Source: Burkholderia diffusa | GTDB taxonomy: Bacteria > Pseudomonadota > Gammaproteobacteria > Burkholderiales > Burkholderiaceae | Length of the DNA: 64,000 bases | Reading direction: 5' to 3' | Assembly (NCBI RefSeq): GCF_902499115.1 | Contig: NZ_CABVPN010000004.1 | Span: 124,001 to 188,000 of the forward strand | Shown: one piece after another, positions 55,045 to 63,610 of the stretch | Position numbering within the stretch: position 1 is the first letter of the stretch | Layout: the number at the start of each line of letters is the position of its first letter | Translations under genes and position numbers: made by a program | Notes under the pieces: generated by a model | Databases searched by the model: none | What the model was told of the DNA's origin: nothing | What the model saw: the letters and a program-made list of their open reading frames with translations, nothing else

Positions 55045-55090
55045 GTGACAAATCCGGAATCTGTCCTATGATTGGTTGGACCTTTGGTCC
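55045..55090 (+). promoter_or_regulatory. Promoter and palindromic operator of the L-fucose operon
   Basis: GTGACA (55045-55050) and TATGAT (55067-55072) with a 16-bp spacer form a sigma-70 promoter. A perfect palindrome GGACC-TTT-GGTCC (55078-55090) covers the predicted start site, with ATTGG just before and CCAAT after. FadR/FCD-type GntR repressors bind GGTC/GACC-like palindromes, and such a regulator is encoded at the operon end (63611). Confidence 0.65.
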
Positions 55091-55137
55091 TTTGTGCCAA
55101 TTAGTCGGCTCGACCGGCTTCTACAGGAGTGGTGCTC

Positions 55138-55902
55138 ATGAGATTGCAGGGCAAGCGCGCGCTGGTGACGGCGGCCGGGCAGGGTATCGGCCGCGCGACC
55201 GCGCTGCGGTTCGCAAGCGAGGGGGCCGACGTGCTGGCGACCGACATCAACGAGGCTGCGCTCGCGCAACTCGCGGCCGACGCCGAACGCGCCGGCGGCA
55301 GGCTGGCCACGCGGCGGCTCGACGTGACCGATGCGGGCGACGTTTCGGCACTCGCCGCGCAGGCGCGCGCGTTCGACGTGCTCTTTAACTGCGCGGGGTT
55401 CGTGCACCACGGCTCGATCCTCGATTGCGACGATGCCGCGTGGGCGTTCTCGCTGAACCTCAACGTCACGTCGATGTACCGGCTGATCCGCGCGCTGCTG
55501 CCGGCGATGCTGGAAGCGGGCGGCGCGTCGATCATCAACATGGCATCGGCCGCGTCGAGCGTGAAGGGCGTGCCGAACCGCTTCGTGTACGGCACCACCA
55601 AGGCGGCCGTGATCGGCCTGACCAAGGCCGTCGCTGCCGATTTCGTCGAGCGGGGCATCCGCTGCAACGCGATCTGCCCGGGCACGATCGAGTCGCCGTC
55701 GCTGGAGCAGCGGATCGCGGACCAGGCGCGCACGCGCCAGGTGTCGACCGACGAGGTGCGCCAGGCGTTCGTCGCGCGCCAGCCGATCGGCCGCATCGGC
55801 ACCGCGGAAGAAGTGGCCGCGCTCGCGCTGTACCTCGCGTCCGACGAAGCGTCGTTTACGACCGGCGCGATTCACCTGATCGATGGCGGCTGGTCGAACT
55901 GA
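55138..55902 (+). CDS. SDR, probable 2-keto-3-deoxy-L-fuconate dehydrogenase
   Basis: A 254-residue classical SDR. NAD motif LVTAAGQGIGRATALRFASEG, NCAG (FNCAGFVHHG), Ser and YxxxK in YGTTKAAV; ends with TGAIHLIDGGWSN. Homologous to the 2-keto-3-deoxy-L-fuconate 4-dehydrogenase of the Xanthomonas fucose pathway and placed beside the hydrolase that takes its product. ATG at 55138 has CAGGAG upstream; the GTG at 55129 is less likely. First gene of the operon. Confidence 0.87.
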   Translation: MRLQGKRALVTAAGQGIGRATALRFASEGADVLATDINEAALAQLAADAERAGGRLATRRLDVTDAGDVSALAAQARAFDVLFNCAGFVHHGSILDCDDAAWAFSLNLNVTSMYRLIRALLPAMLEAGGASIINMASAASSVKGVPNRFVYGTTKAAVIGLTKAVAADFVERGIRCNAICPGTIESPSLEQRIADQARTRQVSTDEVRQAFVARQPIGRIGTAEEVAALALYLASDEASFTTGAIHLIDGGWSN

Positions 55903-55940
55903 CCGCGTCTTCCTCTTCACCTTCCGTTTCCTCACACAAC

Positions 55941-56783
55941 ATGAAACTGCTGAGATTTGGCGACAAGCACCACGAAAAACCGGGCCTGCTCGATGCGCAG
56001 GGAAGGATTCGCGACCTGTCGGGCGTGATCGACGACATCGCAGGCGATGCGCTCACACCCGCGTCGCTCGCGCGGCTGCGTGACATCGACCCGTCCTCGC
56101 TGCCGCTCGTCGAAGGCTCGCCGCGGCTCGGCGCGTGCGTCGGCCGCGTCGGCAAGTTCATCTGCATCGGGCTCAACTATTCCGACCACGCGGCCGAATC
56201 CGGGATGGAAGTCCCGAAGGAGCCGGTCGTGTTCGGCAAATGGACGAGCGCGATCTCCGGGCCGAACGACGACGTCGAGATTCCGCGCGGCTCGGAGAAG
56301 ACCGACTGGGAAGTCGAGCTCGGCGTGGTGATCGGCCAGGGTGGCCGCTACATCGACGAAACCGACGCGCTGTCGCACGTCGCCGGCTACTGCGTGGTGA
56401 ACGACGTGTCGGAGCGCGAATACCAGCTCGAACGCGGCGGCACGTGGGACAAGGGCAAGGGCAACGACACGTTCGGCCCGCTCGGCCCGTGGCTCGTGAC
56501 GGCCGACGAAGTCCCCGATCCGCACGCGCTGCGGTTGTGGCTCGAGGTGGACGGCCACCGCTACCAGAACGGCACGACCGCGACGATGGTGTTCCGGGTG
56601 CCGCACCTGATCAGCTATCTGAGCCGCTTCATGAGCCTGCAGCCGGGCGACGTGATCTCGACCGGCACGCCGCCGGGCGTCGGCCTCGGGCAGAAGCCGC
56701 CGGTCTATCTGCGCGCCGGGCAGGTGATCACGCTCGGCATCGACGGGCTCGGCGAGCAGCGCCAGCGCACCGTGCAGGCCTGA
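55941..56783 (+). CDS. Fumarylacetoacetase-family hydrolase, probable 2,4-diketo-3-deoxy-L-fuconate hydrolase
   Basis: A 280-residue FAH-family enzyme. Landmarks are CIGLNYSDHAAESGMEVPKEP (in two parts), metal site DWEVELGVVIG with the Glu ligands, YCVVNDVSEREYQ, and DVISTGTPPGVGLG. In the non-phosphorylating fucose route it splits 2,4-diketo-3-deoxy-L-fuconate to pyruvate and L-lactate. Also called ureidoglycolate lyase in automatic annotation; context argues for fucose. Confidence 0.88.
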   Translation: MKLLRFGDKHHEKPGLLDAQGRIRDLSGVIDDIAGDALTPASLARLRDIDPSSLPLVEGSPRLGACVGRVGKFICIGLNYSDHAAESGMEVPKEPVVFGKWTSAISGPNDDVEIPRGSEKTDWEVELGVVIGQGGRYIDETDALSHVAGYCVVNDVSEREYQLERGGTWDKGKGNDTFGPLGPWLVTADEVPDPHALRLWLEVDGHRYQNGTTATMVFRVPHLISYLSRFMSLQPGDVISTGTPPGVGLGQKPPVYLRAGQVITLGIDGLGEQRQRTVQA

Positions 56784-56806
56784 TTTCCTTTTACGGACCG
56801 TTCGTC

Positions 56807-58084
56807 ATGCCTATCATTCGATCGATGCGCGTCCTCGACGTGCGCTTCCCGACCTCGCAGCAGCTCGACGGCTCCGATGCGATGAATCCGGACCCCGATT
56901 ATTCGGCCGCGTACGTCGTGCTGGAAACCGACCACGACGGGCTCGAAGGCCACGGGCTCACGTTCACCATCGGGCGCGGCAACGAAATCTGCTGCGCGGC
57001 GATCGACGCGATGCGTCACCTCGTCGTCGGCCTCGACCTCGACTGGATCCGCGAGGACATGGGCCGCTTCTGGCGGCACGTGACGTCGGACAGCCAGTTG
57101 CGCTGGATCGGCCCCGACAAGGGCGCGATCCATCTGGCGACGGGCGCCGTCGTCAACGCGGTGTGGGATTTGTGGGCGAAGTCGGTGGGCAAGCCGCTGT
57201 GGCGGCTCGTCGCGGACATGAGCCCCGAGGAGATCGTGCGCGCGATCGATTTCCGCTACCTGACCGACTGCCTGACGCAGGACGAGGCGCTCGACCTGCT
57301 GCGACGGCAGGCGCCGGGCAAGGCGGCGCGGATCGCGACGCTCGAGCGCGAAGGCTACCCGTGCTACACGACGTCGGCGGGCTGGCTCGGCTACAGCGAC
57401 GACAAGCTGCGTCGGTTGTGCCGTGAGGCGGTGGACGCCGGTTTCGACTACGTGAAGCTGAAGGTGGGCGCGAACCTGGAGCACGACATCCGTCGCGTGA
57501 CGATCGCGCGCGAGGTGATCGGCCCGGACCGCAAGCTGATGATCGACGCGAACCAGGTGTGGGAGGTGGACGAAGCGATCGACTGGGTGCGCGAGCTGGC
57601 GTTCGCGAAGCCGTGGTTCATCGAGGAGCCGACGAGCCCCGACGACGTCGAAGGGCATCGCAAGATCCGCGAGGCGATCGCGCCCGTGCAGGTCGCGACC
57701 GGCGAGATGTGCCAGAACCGCGTGCTGTTCAAGCAATTCATCGCGCGCGGCGCGATCGACATCGTGCAGATCGACGCGTGCCGGCTCGGCGGCGTCAACG
57801 AGATTCTCGCGGTGATGCTGCTGGCCGCGAAATACGGGCTGGCGGTGTGTCCGCACGCGGGCGGCGTCGGGCTGTGCGAATACGTGCAGCATCTGTCGAT
57901 GATCGACTATGTGTGTATTGCCGGCACGAAGGAAGGGCGCGTGACCGAATACGTCGACCACCTGCACGAGCATTTCGTCGAGCCGTGCGTCGTGCGCGGC
58001 GCGGCCTACATGCCGCCGACGGCGCCCGGCTTCTCGATCGAGATGAAGCCCGAATCGCTGGAGCGGTATCGATTCCGCGGCTGA
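56807..58084 (+). CDS. L-fuconate dehydratase (enolase superfamily)
   Basis: A 425-residue mandelate-racemase-subgroup enzyme converting L-fuconate to 2-keto-3-deoxy-L-fuconate. KxK base motif YVKLKVGAN, metal ligands in MIDANQVW, FIEEPTSPDD and TGEMCQNR, and His in VCPHAGGVGLCEY. Length and motifs match characterised L-fuconate dehydratases (~436 aa). It begins 23 bp after the hydrolase gene. Confidence 0.93.
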   Translation: MPIIRSMRVLDVRFPTSQQLDGSDAMNPDPDYSAAYVVLETDHDGLEGHGLTFTIGRGNEICCAAIDAMRHLVVGLDLDWIREDMGRFWRHVTSDSQLRWIGPDKGAIHLATGAVVNAVWDLWAKSVGKPLWRLVADMSPEEIVRAIDFRYLTDCLTQDEALDLLRRQAPGKAARIATLEREGYPCYTTSAGWLGYSDDKLRRLCREAVDAGFDYVKLKVGANLEHDIRRVTIAREVIGPDRKLMIDANQVWEVDEAIDWVRELAFAKPWFIEEPTSPDDVEGHRKIREAIAPVQVATGEMCQNRVLFKQFIARGAIDIVQIDACRLGGVNEILAVMLLAAKYGLAVCPHAGGVGLCEYVQHLSMIDYVCIAGTKEGRVTEYVDHLHEHFVEPCVVRGAAYMPPTAPGFSIEMKPESLERYRFRG

Positions 58085-58165
58085 AGCACGCGGCACGCAG
58101 CACGACGACGCGCGATGCACCGCGCGCGGCCCGCGCGGCGACAACATGAACGACGGAGACGCGAA

Positions 58166-58942
58166 GTGGATTTGAATCTGCAAGACAAGATCGTGATCGT
58201 GACCGGCGGCGCATCGGGCATCGGCGCCGCGATCTCGATGCGGCTGGCCGGCGAAGGCGCGATTCCGGTGATATTCGCGCGCCACACGCCGGACGACGGC
58301 TTCTGGCGCGCCCTCACGCAGCAACAGCCGCGCGCCGCGTGCGTGTCCGTCGAACTGCAGGACGACGCGCAATGCCGCGACGCGGTCGCGCAAACCATCG
58401 CGCACTTCGGCCGCATCGACGGCCTCGTCAACAACGCGGGCATCAACGACAGCGTCGGGCTCGACGCCGGGTGCGACGCGTTCGTCGCATCGCTCCAACG
58501 CAACCTGATCCACTACTACGTGATGGCGCATTACTGCGTGCCGCACTTGAAGGCGACGCGCGGCGCGATCGTCAACATCTCGTCGAAGACGGCCGTCACC
58601 GGGCAGGGCAACACGAGCGGCTATTGCGCATCGAAGGGCGCGCAACTCGCGCTGACGCGCGAATGGGCCGTCGCATTGCGCGACGACGGCGTGCGCGTGA
58701 ACGCCGTGATTCCGGCCGAGGTGATGACGCCGCTCTACCAGACCTGGATCGCCGGTTTCGACGACCCCGAAGCGAAGCTCGCGGAAATCGCCGGCAAGGT
58801 GCCGCTCGGCAAGCGCTTCACGACCGCCGACGAGATCGCCGACACGGCCGTGTTCCTGCTGTCGGCGCGCGCGTCGCACACGACGGGCCAGTGGCTGTTC
58901 GTCGACGGCGGCTATACGCATCTCGATCGCGCGATCGGCTGA
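58166..58942 (+). CDS. SDR, probable L-fucose (L-galactose) dehydrogenase
   Basis: A 258-residue SDR with GTG start preceded by GGAGACGCGAA. NAD(P) motif VTGGASGIGAAISMRLAGEG, VNNAGIN, catalytic Ser in NISSKTAV and YxxxK in YCASKGAQ. Homologous to the Burkholderia multivorans L-fucose dehydrogenase that yields L-fucono-lactone; the operon also holds the lactonase and dehydratase that follow. The ABC ATPase gene begins 12 bp later. Confidence 0.85.
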   Translation: MDLNLQDKIVIVTGGASGIGAAISMRLAGEGAIPVIFARHTPDDGFWRALTQQQPRAACVSVELQDDAQCRDAVAQTIAHFGRIDGLVNNAGINDSVGLDAGCDAFVASLQRNLIHYYVMAHYCVPHLKATRGAIVNISSKTAVTGQGNTSGYCASKGAQLALTREWAVALRDDGVRVNAVIPAEVMTPLYQTWIAGFDDPEAKLAEIAGKVPLGKRFTTADEIADTAVFLLSARASHTTGQWLFVDGGYTHLDRAIG

Positions 58943-58954
58943 GGCCATCGAGTC

Positions 58955-60514
58955 ATGCAACCCGATCTGAACCCGACCGCCGCACCCGCCGCGCCCGCCG
59001 AACCCGCCGCGCTGATTGCGCTGACAGGCATCGGCAAGCGCTTCCCGGGCGTGCAGGCGCTCGACGATTGCCGGTTCGACCTGCATGCCGGCGAAGTCCA
59101 CGCGCTGATGGGCGAGAACGGCGCCGGCAAGTCGACGTTGATGAAGATTCTCGCGGGTGTTTATCAGAAGGACGAAGGCGAGATCCGGATGGACGGCCGC
59201 GCGGTGGAGATCGACGATCCGCGCGCCGCGCAGGCGCTCGGCATCGGCATCATTCATCAGGAGCTGAACCTGATGAACCACCTGAGCGTCGCGCAGAACA
59301 TCTTCATCGGGCGCGAGCCGCGCGGCCGCTTCGGCGTGTTCGTCGACGAGGACACGCTCAACCGCGACGCGGCCGCGATCTTTCAACGGATGCGGCTCGA
59401 TCTCGATCCGCGCACGCCGGTCGGCAGGCTGACGGTCGCGAAGCAGCAGATGGTCGAGATCGCGAAGGCGCTGTCGTTCGACTCGCGCGTGCTGATCATG
59501 GACGAGCCGACCGCCGCGCTGAACAACGCGGAGATCGCCGAGCTGTTCCGCATCATCGGCGACCTGCGCGCGCACGGCGTCGGCATCGTCTACATCTCGC
59601 ACAAGATGGACGAGCTGCGCCAGATCGCCGATCGCGTGACGGTGATGCGCGATGGCAAGTACGTCGCGACCGTGCCGATGGCGGACACGTCGATGGACGC
59701 GATCATCGCGATGATGGTCGGTCGCCAGCTCGATACGACGTTCCGCACGCCGCCCGATACCTCGGCCAACGACGTCGCGCTCGACGTGCGCGGGCTGTCG
59801 CGCGGCCGCGCGATCCGCGACGTCGGCTTCACGGTGCGGCGCGGCGAGATTCTCGGCTTCGCGGGGCTGATGGGTGCGGGCCGCACCGAGGTCGCGCGCG
59901 CGGTGTTCGGCGCGGACCCGGTCGACGCGGGCGAGATTCGCGTGCACGGCAAGACCGTGACGATCCGCACGCCGGCCGACGCGGTCGCGCACGGGATCGG
60001 TTATCTGTCGGAGGACCGCAAGCACTTCGGGCTCGCGCTCGGGATGGACGTGCAGAACAACATCGCGCTGTCGAGCATGCAGCGCTTCGTGCGCCGCGGC
60101 ATGTTCCTCGATGCGCGCGGGATGCGGGACACCGCGCAGTCGTACGTGCGGCAGCTCGCGATCCGCACGCCGTCGGTCGCGCAGCCGGCGCGCCTCCTGT
60201 CGGGCGGCAACCAGCAGAAGATCGTGATCGCGAAGTGGCTGCTGCGCGACTGCGACATCCTGTTCTTCGACGAGCCGACGCGCGGCATCGACGTCGGCGC
60301 GAAAAGCGAGATCTACAAGCTGCTCGACGCGCTCGCCGCCGACGGCAAGGCGATCGTGATGATCTCGTCGGAGTTGCCCGAGGTGCTGCGCATGAGCCAC
60401 CGGATTCTCGTGATGTGCGAAGGGCGCGTGACCGGCGAATTGCGCGCGGCCGACGCCACGCAGGAAAAGATCATGCAGCTCGCAACGCAGCGCGAGTCGA
60501 CCGTTTTGTCCTGA
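58955..60514 (+). CDS. Sugar ABC transporter, double ATPase subunit
   Basis: A 519-residue RbsA/AraG-type ATPase with two nucleotide-binding domains. First: Walker A GENGAGKST, signature LTVAKQQMVEIAKAL, Walker B LIMDEPTAAL. Second: degenerate Walker A GLMGAGRTE, signature LSGGNQQKIVIAKW, Walker B ILFFDEPTRGID. Such double ATPases serve monosaccharide importers. In the fucose operon it should drive L-fucose uptake. Confidence 0.95.
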   Translation: MQPDLNPTAAPAAPAEPAALIALTGIGKRFPGVQALDDCRFDLHAGEVHALMGENGAGKSTLMKILAGVYQKDEGEIRMDGRAVEIDDPRAAQALGIGIIHQELNLMNHLSVAQNIFIGREPRGRFGVFVDEDTLNRDAAAIFQRMRLDLDPRTPVGRLTVAKQQMVEIAKALSFDSRVLIMDEPTAALNNAEIAELFRIIGDLRAHGVGIVYISHKMDELRQIADRVTVMRDGKYVATVPMADTSMDAIIAMMVGRQLDTTFRTPPDTSANDVALDVRGLSRGRAIRDVGFTVRRGEILGFAGLMGAGRTEVARAVFGADPVDAGEIRVHGKTVTIRTPADAVAHGIGYLSEDRKHFGLALGMDVQNNIALSSMQRFVRRGMFLDARGMRDTAQSYVRQLAIRTPSVAQPARLLSGGNQQKIVIAKWLLRDCDILFFDEPTRGIDVGAKSEIYKLLDALAADGKAIVMISSELPEVLRMSHRILVMCEGRVTGELRAADATQEKIMQLATQRESTVLS

Positions 60515-60544
60515 TTCGGACGCCGATTCATACGCCTACCGACC

Positions 60545-61582
60545 ATGTCCAACGATACGCATCCCGTCCCGCCCCTGGCTTCCGGCGATACGCCGGCCGC
60601 CGCATCGAGCCTGAAGTCGCGCTTCTTCAACCCGGCCGCGCGGCAGAAGCTGCTCGCGTTCGCGAGCCTCGTGCTGCTGATCGTGTTCTTCAGCTTCGCG
60701 TCGTCGAACTTCCTCGAAGTCGACAACCTCGTGACGATCCTGCAGGCCACCGCCGTGAACGGCGTGCTGGCGGTCGCGTGTACCTACGTGATCATCTCGT
60801 CGGGCATCGACCTGTCGGTCGGCACCCTGATGACGTTCTGCGCGGTGATGGCCGGCGTCGTGCTGACGAACTGGGGCATGCCGCTGCCGCTCGGGATCCT
60901 GGCCGCGCTGTGCTTCGGCGCGTTGTCGGGCAGTGTGTCGGGTTTCGTGATCGCGAAGATGAAGGTGCCGCCGTTCATCGCGACGCTCGGGATGATGATG
61001 CTGCTCAAGGGGCTGTCGCTCGTGATCTCGGGCACGCGGCCGATCTACTTCAACGACACGCCGGGCTTCACGTCGATTGCGCAGGATTCGCTGATCGGCA
61101 GCCTGATTCCCGCGCTGCCGATTCCGAACGCGGTGCTGATCCTGTTCCTCGTCGCGGCCGGCGCATCGATCGTGCTGAACCGGACCATCTTCGGCCGCTA
61201 CACGTTCGCGCTCGGCAGCAACGAGGAAGCGCTGCGGCTGTCCGGCGTGAACGTCGACGCGTGGAAGATCGCCGTCTATACGTTCAGCGGCGCGGTGTGC
61301 GGGATCGCCGGGCTCCTGATCGCGTCGCGGCTGAATTCCGCGCAGCCCGCGCTCGGACAGGGCTACGAGCTCGATGCGATCGCGGCCGTCGTGATCGGCG
61401 GCACGTCGCTGTCGGGCGGCGCGGGCAGCATCGTCGGCACCATCATCGGCGCGTTCATCATGAGCGTGCTGACCAACGGCCTGCGCATCATGTCGGTCGC
61501 GCAGGAATGGCAGACGGTCGTCACGGGCGTGATCATCATCCTCGCCGTCTACGTGGACATCCTGCGCCGGCGGCGCCGCTGA
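60545..61582 (+). CDS. Sugar ABC transporter permease
   Basis: A 345-residue RbsC-family inner-membrane permease with about ten helices. Family motif SSGIDLSVGTLMTF and the EAA-like loop region RYTFALGSNEEALRLSGVNV are seen. Lies between the ATPase and binding protein genes. Confidence 0.95.
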   Translation: MSNDTHPVPPLASGDTPAAASSLKSRFFNPAARQKLLAFASLVLLIVFFSFASSNFLEVDNLVTILQATAVNGVLAVACTYVIISSGIDLSVGTLMTFCAVMAGVVLTNWGMPLPLGILAALCFGALSGSVSGFVIAKMKVPPFIATLGMMMLLKGLSLVISGTRPIYFNDTPGFTSIAQDSLIGSLIPALPIPNAVLILFLVAAGASIVLNRTIFGRYTFALGSNEEALRLSGVNVDAWKIAVYTFSGAVCGIAGLLIASRLNSAQPALGQGYELDAIAAVVIGGTSLSGGAGSIVGTIIGAFIMSVLTNGLRIMSVAQEWQTVVTGVIIILAVYVDILRRRRR

Positions 61583-61658
61583 CGCACGCACGAACACACA
61601 TGTGCTTCACCGCCGGCCCGTCCGGCATTTCAGTCGATACCAACCAAGGAGACGCGAA

Positions 61659-62600
61659 GTGATCAGGAGCAAGGTGTTGAACGCGATCGTCGGACTGGCG
61701 TTCGCCGTTGGCGTGACGGCCGGCGCGCAGGCGCAGGAAACCTACATCCCGCTGATTTCGAAGGGCTTCCAGCATCAGTTCTGGCAGGCCGTGAAGGCGG
61801 GCGCGATGCAGGCAGCGAAGGACTACAAGGTGAAGGTGACGTTCGAAGGCCCCGAAACCGAGGCGATGGTCGACAAGCAGATCGACATGCTGTCCGCCGC
61901 GATCGCGAAGAAGCCGGCGGCGCTCGGCTTCGCGGCGCTCGACAGCAAGGCCGCGTTACCGCTCCTGAAGAAGGCGCAGGCCGAGAAGATCCCGGTCATC
62001 GCGTTCGACTCGGGCGTCGACAGCGACATCCCGGTGACGACCGCCGCGACCAACAACAAGGCCGCCGCCGCGCTCGCCGCAGACAAGCTCGCCGCGCTGA
62101 TCGGCGACGAGGGCGAGGTGGCCGTGGTCGCGCACGACCAGACGAGCCGCACCGGCATCGATCGCCGCGACGGTTTTCTCGAACGGATGAAATCGGCGCA
62201 CCCGAAGGTGCGGATCGTGACCGTGCAGTACGGCGAGGGCGACCAGCTGAAGTCGACCGAAGTGACGAAGTCGATCCTGCAGGCGTACCCGAAGCTCAAG
62301 GGCGTTTTCGGCACCAACGAAGGCTCGGCGATCGGCGTGGTGAACGGCGTGCGCGAGATGAAGCGCAAGGTCGTGATCATCGGCTACGATTCCGGCAAGC
62401 AGCAGAAGGATGCGATCCGCAGCGGGATCATGGCCGGCGCGATCACGCAGAATCCTGTCGGGATCGGCTACAAGACCGTCGAGGCGGCCGTGAAGGCGAT
62501 CAAGGGCGAGAAGCTGCCGAAGGTCATCGATACCGGTTTCTACTGGTACGACAAGACCAACATCGACGACCCGAAAATCACGGCGGTGCTGTACGACTGA
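61659..62600 (+). CDS. Sugar ABC transporter substrate-binding protein
   Basis: A 313-residue RbsB-like periplasmic binding protein. Signal peptide IRSKVLNAIVGLAFAVGVT (leading into AGAQAQ) precedes ETYIPLISKGFQHQFWQAVKAG. GTG start at 61659 has AAGGAGACGCGAA upstream, the same 14-bp start block as the SDR gene at 58166. Ligand inferred as L-fucose from operon content. Confidence 0.93.
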   Translation: MIRSKVLNAIVGLAFAVGVTAGAQAQETYIPLISKGFQHQFWQAVKAGAMQAAKDYKVKVTFEGPETEAMVDKQIDMLSAAIAKKPAALGFAALDSKAALPLLKKAQAEKIPVIAFDSGVDSDIPVTTAATNNKAAAALAADKLAALIGDEGEVAVVAHDQTSRTGIDRRDGFLERMKSAHPKVRIVTVQYGEGDQLKSTEVTKSILQAYPKLKGVFGTNEGSAIGVVNGVREMKRKVVIIGYDSGKQQKDAIRSGIMAGAITQNPVGIGYKTVEAAVKAIKGEKLPKVIDTGFYWYDKTNIDDPKITAVLYD

Positions 62601-62648
62601 ACGTGACGTGACCTGACACGGCGGACGACGGCGAAAGGCGAGGACACC

Positions 62649-63539
62649 ATGAGCGCAGTGCGCATCGATTCTCATCAGCACTTCTGGCGTTACCGCGCGG
62701 CCGAATTTCCATGGATCGGCGCCGGAATGGGCGTGCTCGCCCGCGATTACATGCCCGACGCGCTGTGGCCGCAGATGCGTGCGCAGGCGTTCGGTGCGTC
62801 GATCGCGGTGCAGGCGCGCGTCGGACGCGACGAGACGGCATTCCTGCTCGATCTGGCCCGCGACGAAGCGCGCATCGCGGCGGTAGTCGGCTGGGAGGAC
62901 CTCGGCGCGCCGGCGCTCGCCGAGCGTATCGCGGAATGGCGCAGCCCGAAGCTTCGCGGCTTTCGTCACCTGCTGCAGGACGAGGCCGACGTCGGCGCGT
63001 TCGTCGCGGATCCCGCGTTCAATCGCGGCGTCGCATGGCTGCAGGCGAACGGTTACGTGTACGACGTGCTCGTGTTCGAACGTCAGTTGCGCGACGTGCG
63101 CGCGTTCTGTGCGCGCAACGATGCGCACTGGCTCGTGCTGGATCACGCCGGCAAGCCCGCGCTTGCCGAGTTCGACCGCGACGACACCGCGCTCGCACGT
63201 TGGCGCGCGGCGTTGCGCGAACTGGGTGCGATGCCGCACGTCGTGTGCAAGCTGTCGGGGCTCGTGACCGAGACGGACTGGCGGCGCGGCCTGCGCGGGC
63301 AGGACATCCGCCACATCGAACTATGCCTGGATGCGGCGCTCGACGCGTTTGGCCCGCAGCGGCTGATGTTCGGTTCGGACTGGCCCGTGTGTCTGCTCGC
63401 GGCGTCGTACGACGAAGTGGCGTCGCTGGTCGAGCGCTGGGCACAAGCGCGGTTGTCGGCGGCCGAGCGCGACGCGTTGTGGGGCGGTACGGCCGCGCGG
63501 TGCTATGCGGTGCCGGACGATATGAAGCCCGGCATATAG
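62649..63539 (+). CDS. L-fuconolactonase (amidohydrolase superfamily, COG3618)
   Basis: A 296-residue TIM-barrel amidohydrolase. Metal-binding IDSHQHFW at the N-terminus, LDHAGKP, CKLSGLVTE and the late Asp in MFGSDWPVC. It hydrolyses L-fucono-1,5-lactone to L-fuconate; the COG3618 enzyme of Burkholderia multivorans with this function is encoded in the same operon type. Completes the set from L-fucose to pyruvate and lactate. Confidence 0.92.
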   Translation: MSAVRIDSHQHFWRYRAAEFPWIGAGMGVLARDYMPDALWPQMRAQAFGASIAVQARVGRDETAFLLDLARDEARIAAVVGWEDLGAPALAERIAEWRSPKLRGFRHLLQDEADVGAFVADPAFNRGVAWLQANGYVYDVLVFERQLRDVRAFCARNDAHWLVLDHAGKPALAEFDRDDTALARWRAALRELGAMPHVVCKLSGLVTETDWRRGLRGQDIRHIELCLDAALDAFGPQRLMFGSDWPVCLLAASYDEVASLVERWAQARLSAAERDALWGGTAARCYAVPDDMKPGI

Positions 63540-63610
63540 AATAGGCGCGATCAGTCTGGTGCGGCATTCGTCAGACCGTCCGCAACGCAACCGCTTACCT
63601 GTATCAACGT

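Larger units (their letters stand above)
54441..55137. other. 697-bp non-coding region between DUF3331 gene and fucose operon
   Basis: No credible gene. It contains a 16-bp direct repeat (54627-54642 and 54649-54664; 22 bp apart). A hairpin CGCCCCGG (54663-54670)/CCGGGGCG (54681-54688) follows, which on the minus strand is trailed by CTTTT and could be a terminator or attenuator. A relatively AT-rich part (54540-54660) lies just upstream of the DUF3331 start. The right end holds the fucose-operon promoter. A short unannotated RNA on the minus strand is possible. Confidence 0.45.

Noticed and set aside
56705..60400. A 1231-codon open frame on the minus strand opposite the fucose genes
   Set aside because: It lies antisense to five well-supported genes, has the Arg/His/Ala-rich composition of a GC-rich shadow frame, and shows no recognisable domain.
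58339..61662. A 1107-codon plus-strand frame across the SDR, ATPase and permease genes
   Set aside because: It is an out-of-frame reading of genes with intact Walker and SDR motifs, and is Arg-rich throughout.
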